Assembly (NCBI GenBank): GCA_036244855.1
Contig: BQKZ01001725.1
Span: 20,350-45,066, forward strand
Direction of reading: 5' to 3'
Length of the DNA: 24,717 nt
Source of the DNA: Temnopleurus reevesii
Taxonomy: Eukaryota; Echinodermata; Echinoidea; Temnopleuroida; Temnopleuridae
The notes under the pieces were generated by a model that saw nothing but the letters and a program-made list of their open reading frames with translations, did not search any database and was not told where the DNA came from. A program made the position numbers and the translations under genes. Shown here piece after piece: positions 20,456 to 24,717 of the stretch; within the stretch, counting starts at the first letter, position 1; the number at the start of each line of letters is the position of its first letter.

Positions 20456-21180
20456 CTGCAAAACAAATAGAGGAAAGAAAATTATGACAAATTTCTGTTG
20501 TGACAACAATATTTTTTATCAAAATCAAGGCAACATCAATGGTATAACATTAATTCATGATTAATTTATGACAGACTCCATCTAAATTCGGATAACATCA
20601 ATTTACACCATAACTCATTTTTTCCAAAGATATTAACAAAATATCTCTTGGGCTAAGAATTTGAAGGGACAATTGATGAAAAATAGAAATGTAACTGCCT
20701 TGCGAGGTGGATTTTCAAACCAGTTTAGAAGTCCTATTAAAACCATGACTGCTTGTCATATTCAGATTTGCCATTGAACTAGTTTCGGTCAAACTGATTT
20801 CCATTACAGTAGTTTATGCTGTAGATCTGAATGGGGTCTAAAAGCCACTTATACACACCTGGATTATCCTAACTCAACATCATTCTTAGTCAAGTTAAGT
20901 CCTGTGTGATCAGATTTATGTGTGCCACTATATTCATGGGCAATTAATCAGATCATAGAGGACTCAACTGAACCCAAACCATGTCGACTCATTAGAGTTT
21001 GGGCAATCAAGGGAGAACTAGTATGTCATTGGGGCTACAATGAAAAATCCTCCTGGTGTTCCATGCATAATTATGTTCTCGGAATGCAACTGTTTCCGGA
21101 ATATGCAACTGTTTTCAGAATAAAAGTGAAGAAAGTGCAGAATGATTTGGGGTCTGTCTGTTTCAATATTTTAAGGATCA

Positions 21181-21278
21181 ACTTGATTTCTCTTCTATTT
21201 CTTCATCCATGTCCTTTTCCATCCGTCACCCAAGATTGATAAATCAGATCTCTCACTTAGAAAAGACAGTGAATCACT
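21181..21278 (-). pseudogene. Decayed copy of the 101-nt exon
   Basis: On the minus strand it matches the exon at 21550-21650, including an identical run GATGGAAAAGGACATGGATG that continues with AAGAAATAGAAGAGAAA. It has lost one base before that run (GGTGACGGATGG against GGAGATGAGATGG), shifting the frame. The donor is gone (AAGTTGATC where the exon has AAGGTGAGA). An AAAATCTTC-like acceptor region is weak. Confidence 0.85.
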
Positions 21279-21329
21279 AAAATCTTCTCTCTACTTCTGT
21301 AATTATGGACGTTTTGATTTCATTCGTCA

Positions 21330-21486
21330 AAAGTCACAGTCACAGTTGACCGGAAGTGGTACGTTATAGTATTGCGGGTCTAATTACTGTTACATGCGCA
21401 ACTACCTGTGACGTAAAAATAAGAAGACGTGCAAATCTGTGAAGTACTACTTCCGGTCGATATGCCTTTTGTAACAGTTGACTGAA
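21330..21486. repeat. Short foldback between the exon copies
   Basis: GACCGGAAGTGGTAC at 21348-21362 is complementary, with one mismatch, to GTACTACTTCCGGTC at 21444-21458. ACAGTTGAC occurs near both ends in direct orientation, a possible flanking duplication. It is GC-richer than its surroundings and was probably inserted after the exon duplication. Confidence 0.5.
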
Positions 21487-21549
21487 ATAGAAAACTCCAT
21501 ATTATTTAGTTTGGGGAGTTTTTCCCCATTTCAATCTTCTAATTCTCAC

Positions 21550-21650
21550 CTTGCTTTCTCTTCTATTTCTTCATCCATGTCCTTTTCCATCTCATCTCCT
21601 GAGATTGATATATCAGATTTTTCGCTCAGGATAGATGGTGAATCAGGAAT
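21550..21650 (-). CDS. Coiled-coil protein, acidic 101-nt exon
   Basis: Minus-strand exon between TTTTTCTCTCAG and GTGAGAATT. It enters in phase 0 and ends two bases into a codon that the last exon completes. The 33 full codons read IPDSPSILSEKSDISISGDE followed by MEKDMDEEIEEKA. The first half is Ser-rich with sites of the S-x-x-E/D type (possible casein kinase 2 sites, inferred), and the second half is strongly acidic and helix-prone. It links the exon at 22114-22314 to the DDPFGDW tail. A decayed copy lies about 370 bases downstream in the next intron. Confidence 0.8.
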
Positions 21651-22113
21651 CTGAGAGAAAAACATATCAATAATAACAATGAAGGTTATAATTTTGGTAG
21701 ATTTATTAGATAATTATCAAATTGTTACTCTTTATTCTTGATAAAAATTAAGATATTACAAAATATGTTGCATGAGAGAACATATCAGAACCAATTATCC
21801 TCTTGTAAAACTATCACTGATCTGTTCTAAAGATGTAAAAGTAATTTGGCATAATGCTTCAATTCTTTTTTTTTTTGGGGGGGGGGCATATAGAATTGCA
21901 AAACCCTTTCGTAATCATTGGAATTAGACAACATTTCTAATACTCTCATCGGTGTAAAAAGCATTAATTTTGAACACATTTTTACCAATATTTTTAAACA
22001 TAAAACTGCACTAAAGTAATAATGTTTTCTTCCTGTCAAAGAGTAATAAAGAAGCATTGTGTAGGTTCCATTTTTTCACTTATGAAATAAATTGTAGAAT
22101 AAAATTTGCCTAC

Positions 22114-22314
22114 CACTTTTGGTTCATTGGCTGCAGGAGACGCTCCCTCTTGTTGCTTGCGTTGCTGGACCATCAGCATGTATCGCTGCATTACTGGATC
22201 GATCTTCACTCCATCATCTTCTTTCTGTTCCTCTTTCTTTTCTTCCTTCTTTCCTTCCTCCTCTTTGGATTGGTTTGGTTCCACAGCTCTTGGACTGGTA
22301 TCAGCACTTCCATT
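22114..22314 (-). CDS. Coiled-coil protein, Lys/Glu-rich exon with DPVMQRYM motif
   Basis: Minus-strand exon of 201 nt (67 codons) in phase 0 at both ends, between TTTTCTTTTTACTACAAG and donor GTAGGC. It starts NGSADTSPRAVEPNQS, passes through a Lys/Glu-rich stretch of about 20 residues, then KIDPVMQRYMLMVQQRKQQ and a short Ala/Pro-rich end. The second part looks like an amphipathic helix, and is the segment kept best in the neighbouring relic at 22421. I cannot name the family. Four partial copies lie in the intron upstream of this exon, so its acceptor competes with relics. Confidence 0.8.
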
Positions 22315-22420
22315 CTTGTAGTAAAAAGAAAAATCAGTATTCAAATCATATTTAGCTAATGTTATCCTTTTCCTCTCTCTCCCTCTCTTGTTTTTTTATT
22401 CGTTTTTTTTTTCTGCCTCG

Positions 22421-22547
22421 CTGCTAGTGTTGCTGGACCATAAACATGTATTGTTGCATGACAGGATCAATCTTTAACCCATCATCCTCATCTTCCATCT
22501 CCTTTTCCTTCCTCTCTTCCTCCTTTCTTCTATCTCCATCTTTGGAT
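22421..22547 (-). pseudogene. Relic B of the 201-nt exon
   Basis: Minus-strand ATCCAAAGATGGAG... to CAGCAACACTAG aligns with the middle of the 201-nt exon and reads KIDPVMQQYMFMVQQH, then a stop (TAG at 22424-22426, from AAG). The exon's first 60 or so bases and its donor are missing. Conserved DPVMQ-YM-MVQQ suggests it was coding before decay. Confidence 0.85.
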
Positions 22548-22649
22548 TATGAAGAGAAAACAATATTAAAGTAATCTTTTAACATCATAATCCTCCTCCT
22601 CTCTCTCTCTCTGCCCTCTTGTTCTTCATTCTTTCTATGGTCTTGTTGC

Positions 22650-22860
22650 TTGCTCTTCATCCCTTCATCCTCTTTTCCTCTTCCTCATCATTCCCTTCCT
22701 GGGGCCCGTATCATAAAACAAGTTTGCAATCAATCGCAAACTTTACTACACGATTTTCCATAGACTTGCGATCGATATCAAGCGCACGATCGATCGCAAA
22801 GCTTTATGTTACGGGGCCCAGGTCATCTTTGGATTAGTTTGGCTCGGCAGCCCATTTTGT
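22650..22860 (-). pseudogene. Relic C of the 201-nt exon, split by a foldback element
   Basis: On the minus strand, GAGCCAAACTAATCCAAAGAT matches GAACCAAACCAATCCAAAGAG of the exon (positions near 22825-22850). A Glu-codon-rich stretch and AGCAAGCAACAAGA continue on the other side of the element at 22699-22821. The DPVMQ part is lost. Confidence 0.6.
22699..22821. mobile_element. GGGCCC-ended 123-bp foldback element
   Basis: Ends CTGGGGCCCGTATCATAAA and TTTATGTTACGGGGCCCAG are inverted repeats with a few mismatches. The inside has TTGCAATCAATCGCAA and GCGATCGAT motifs. Elements with GGGCCC...CATAAA ends are common in marine invertebrate genomes to my knowledge. It sits inside relic C. Confidence 0.8.
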
Positions 22861-22974
22861 AAATCAAACAGAATCTTGATTGAATCATTTATCAATATTA
22901 ACCCGTCTATTCTACTACTCTTTCTTCTTCATTACTTCCTTCTCCCCACCATCTCCATAATGACCAAGGTACCA

Positions 22975-23035
22975 TCATCCATGTGTGGTAATGCAGCCTT
23001 TGGACCAGTATCTGCATCAACAGTCTTGCAATGCA
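22975..23035 (-). pseudogene. Relic D of the 201-nt exon's 5' part
   Basis: Minus-strand CATTGCAAG followed by ACTGTTGATGCAGATACTGG matches the exon's acceptor and start (CTACAAG, AATGGAAGTGCTGATACCAG). The frame is open as TVDADTGPKAALPHMDDG, and ATG|GTACCT could act as a donor in the right region. It could be a small alternative exon, but the Lys/Glu and DPVMQ parts are missing. Confidence 0.5.
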
Positions 23036-23139
23036 GACAGAAATAAATAATACTATATAAATAAAATCATCTGGGTTCCATCATCATCATTCCCTTCCTC
23101 CCCCTTCCTTCCATTTGCAGGTGTTGTGGGAGGGGGGGG

Positions 23140-23205
23140 GGGTAATTCTTGGATTGGTTTGGTTTTACAGCCTACAGACTTACGTTGGTAGCAGCAGTTT
23201 TGTGT
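23140..23205 (-). pseudogene. Relic E of the 201-nt exon's 5' part
   Basis: Minus-strand GCTGTAAAACCAAACCAATCCAAG is close to GCTGTGGAACCAAACCAATCCAAAG in the exon. It is followed by a C-run where the Lys/Glu codons should be. A perfect GTAAGT lies within it on the minus strand (AACGTAAGT), though no acceptor of matching phase was seen. Confidence 0.55.
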
Positions 23206-23488
23206 AACAGTTAATTACTTCATCAAAATTTAACAATTGAAAATGGTAGATGACTTGTTGGGATGATATGCTTCTTAACGTTTGAGGCGATTTGGCGATT
23301 TAGGGGTAAGCTCTCAGGGGGAAGGTAATATTTAACTGGAGATCCAACAGAAAGAAGCATACTGCAAATGTTGAAGTGCTGTATTAGCCTCAAATCAATA
23401 GCAAACATCTATTAGTATAGGTTGATACTACACACAGGTGGCCTCTATAAACAGGTGGAAAGTTGTTGATTATAATTTGTTGATTTAC

Positions 23489-23859
23489 CTCTTGTTTTTG
23501 GAGTTCCATCAGCATCCGTTGCTCCCTCTCCCTCGCTTCTTGCTCCTTCCGTTTCCTTTCCTCCTCCTTCTTCCTTCTCTTCTCCTCCCAGGCTCTCTGT
23601 TCTTCCTCTTCCTCCTCCATCCTCCTTCTCCTCTCTTCATCATCCATCCTGTTCGTCCTTGATTTTTCCTGCCTCCTCCTCTCCTCGTCTCGGCTTCTCT
23701 CCTCTTCCTGTCTCCTCCTGTCTGCATCTATTGTCTGCCGTTCTTCCTCTTCCTTTCGTCTTCTCTCTTCTTCTCTCACTTTCTTCTGCTCCTCTTCGCT
23801 GGATGGTTTGGGTACGGAGTGGTCACTATTGTGTGAGGGCTCTCCTTTACCACAAGCAC
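23489..23859 (-). CDS. Coiled-coil protein, Arg/Glu-rich exon
   Basis: Minus-strand exon of 371 nt between TATGACCTGCAG and donor GTAAAT. Two bases complete a codon, then 123 codons end on a codon boundary. The first 30 residues are polar (ACGKGEPSHNSDHSVPKPSS), followed by about 90 residues of E/R/K repeats (EEERRRKEEEE, DADRRRQEEE, RAWEEKRRKKEEERK) and MLMELQKQE at the end. This is a long charged single helix or coiled coil. Such sequence is shared by many cytoskeletal and trafficking proteins, so it does not identify the family. Upstream exons lie beyond the window. Confidence 0.8.
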
Positions 23860-24717
23860 CTGCAGGTCATAATCAAGGGCAAAACACAATTTAATATTAG
23901 GATATATATATGCAACATCATTATCAAACTGAAATTTTTAAACAAATGATCTACAAATGAGGCAAATGATCCAAATAATCAAAGCCAGACAATTGCATTT
24001 CTAAAATATAGGCAATATCATTTCCATAGCTGCCAAAATGAGCCAAAAGATATATGTGTTAATCCTGCTACAAATAGTCATTTTCACATATTTTGCATTG
24101 AAATGCAAGGTAATATTGCTGAAAAAACTATTAGCCTTTGCAAGATTTTACACAAAACTTGACAAATCTGAGGCTCAAATTAATAATTATTGCTAAAAAT
24201 TAGTAAAAGTTGGCAGCTAGGCCATTCTAGAGAGATCTACATGTGGGGTATCGCAATAATGATTTCAAAGACCGCACAAGAACTATCCATTCCCCACACA
24301 TACATTACAAAAAATAATAATAATAATAATATAAATTCATAAAGCGCACAATAATTAGGGAAATTCTCTATGCGCTTTTTCAATATATTTGTTTAAATAC
24401 TTTTCTTACATTTTTTATGGCATGTAACTATTGGACTCTGAAATTTTTAGAAACTTCTAAACAAGCATCATGATAATTCCTGTTTAAATAGCCCATCAGA
24501 TATTTATACTTACATAATAATTACGTAGTAAAACACGATAAATGTAAAAGTTTGCATATCATATAGTTTTGCCTCACAAGATTTAATGATTGGATCTAAG
24601 AATAAACTAGATGAATCCTCGACCGCGCACGGTCGAAATTTATGCCTCCGCCATCACGCAATCAGAAAGATATGTACGGCTTGTTCCATGCCATCAGAAA
24701 TCAAAAACATTTTACAA
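23860..24717 (-). other. Intron (partial) of minus-strand gene
   Basis: Upstream intron sequence to the window edge. No exon was seen. It contains a small inverted repeat, TCGACCG and CGGTCGA at 24619-24636, and the AAT-linked hairpin listed separately. Confidence 0.6.
24309..24378. repeat. AAT microsatellite with AAAGCGCA hairpin
   Basis: A run of AAT repeats is followed by AAAGCGCA (24341-24348) and TGCGCTTT (24371-24378), exact complements around a 22-nt loop. This arrangement resembles the tail of a widespread marine-invertebrate short repeat, by recollection. Confidence 0.55.

Larger units (their letters stand above)
20456..21549 (-). other. Intron of minus-strand gene
   Basis: A 1,094-nt intron with donor GTGAGA and a T-rich acceptor ending TTTTGCAG. 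It contains a decayed copy of the 101-nt exon and a foldback element. The stretch 20460-21170 shows nothing else; a 105-codon plus-strand frame there is featureless. Confidence 0.7.
22315..23488 (-). other. Intron of minus-strand gene holding exon relics
   Basis: A 1,174-nt intron with donor GTAAAT after GAG and acceptor CTTTTTACTACAAG. Pyrimidine-rich on the plus strand, it is largely made of partial exon copies and simple sequence. The 23210-23480 part shows no recognisable feature. Confidence 0.7.

Noticed and set aside
23438..23949. Plus-strand Leu/Pro/Ser-rich frames opposite the Arg/Glu exon
   Set aside because: They are antisense shadows of the minus-strand coiled-coil exon, which has proper splice sites and phase.
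1..24717. CRISPR arrays, operons, prophage or bacterial defence systems
   Set aside because: No regularly spaced direct repeats, no bacterial gene layout, and clear GT-AG introns show animal DNA.

Overview
The window is animal nuclear DNA: AT-rich, with split genes, consensus GT-AG introns and many short foldback repeats. It holds the 3' ends of two convergent protein-coding genes and no complete gene. No bacterial or viral genes, CRISPR arrays, rRNA genes or intact tRNA genes were seen. The repeat style (TTCCCCTTT-ended and GGGCCC...CATAAA-ended elements, AAGCGC hairpins after AAT runs) and the gene family suggest a marine invertebrate deuterostome, most likely an echinoderm. That taxon call is inference, not proven by the sequence.

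Plus strand, 420-11188 with a 3' UTR possibly reaching about 17.87 kb: the last three coding exons of a myelin proteolipid protein (PLP/DM20/M6) family gene. Exon 420-577 encodes the end of the second extracellular loop with a C-x7-C pair. Exon 3921-3986 is exactly 66 nt and encodes most of the fourth membrane helix. Exon 11015-11188 encodes the helix end, the cytoplasmic tail and the stop. The intron phases join without a break and, as I recall the gene, match vertebrate PLP1 exons 5-7. The loop exon is 84 nt longer than in PLP1.

The first intron (578-3920) is a repeat factory. It has two 5'-truncated tandem copies of the loop exon with their microsatellites, a 290-nt pyrimidine tract, a four-copy tandem repeat of about 213 bp, and a 690-nt purine tract ending 82 nt before the next exon. 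The second intron (3987-11014) holds three copies of a 180-bp foldback family, a TTAA-flanked 213-bp foldback element and three related SINE-like units with a tRNA-type head. The putative 3' UTR contains a perfect 28-bp hairpin and several weaker foldbacks.

Between the genes (about 17.93-18.69 kb) two foldback elements sit head to tail, sharing an 18-bp palindrome at their junction.

Minus strand, 23859 down to 20410: the last four coding exons (371, 201, 101 and 46 coding nt) of a coiled-coil protein I cannot name, ending in an acidic tail with DDPFGDW before the stop. Phases are consistent across all junctions. Introns of this gene also hold decayed copies of its own exons: one of the 101-nt exon, and about four partial copies of the 201-nt exon, one split by a small foldback element. 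Thus both genes show tandem duplication of short exons followed by decay, the most unusual theme of the window.
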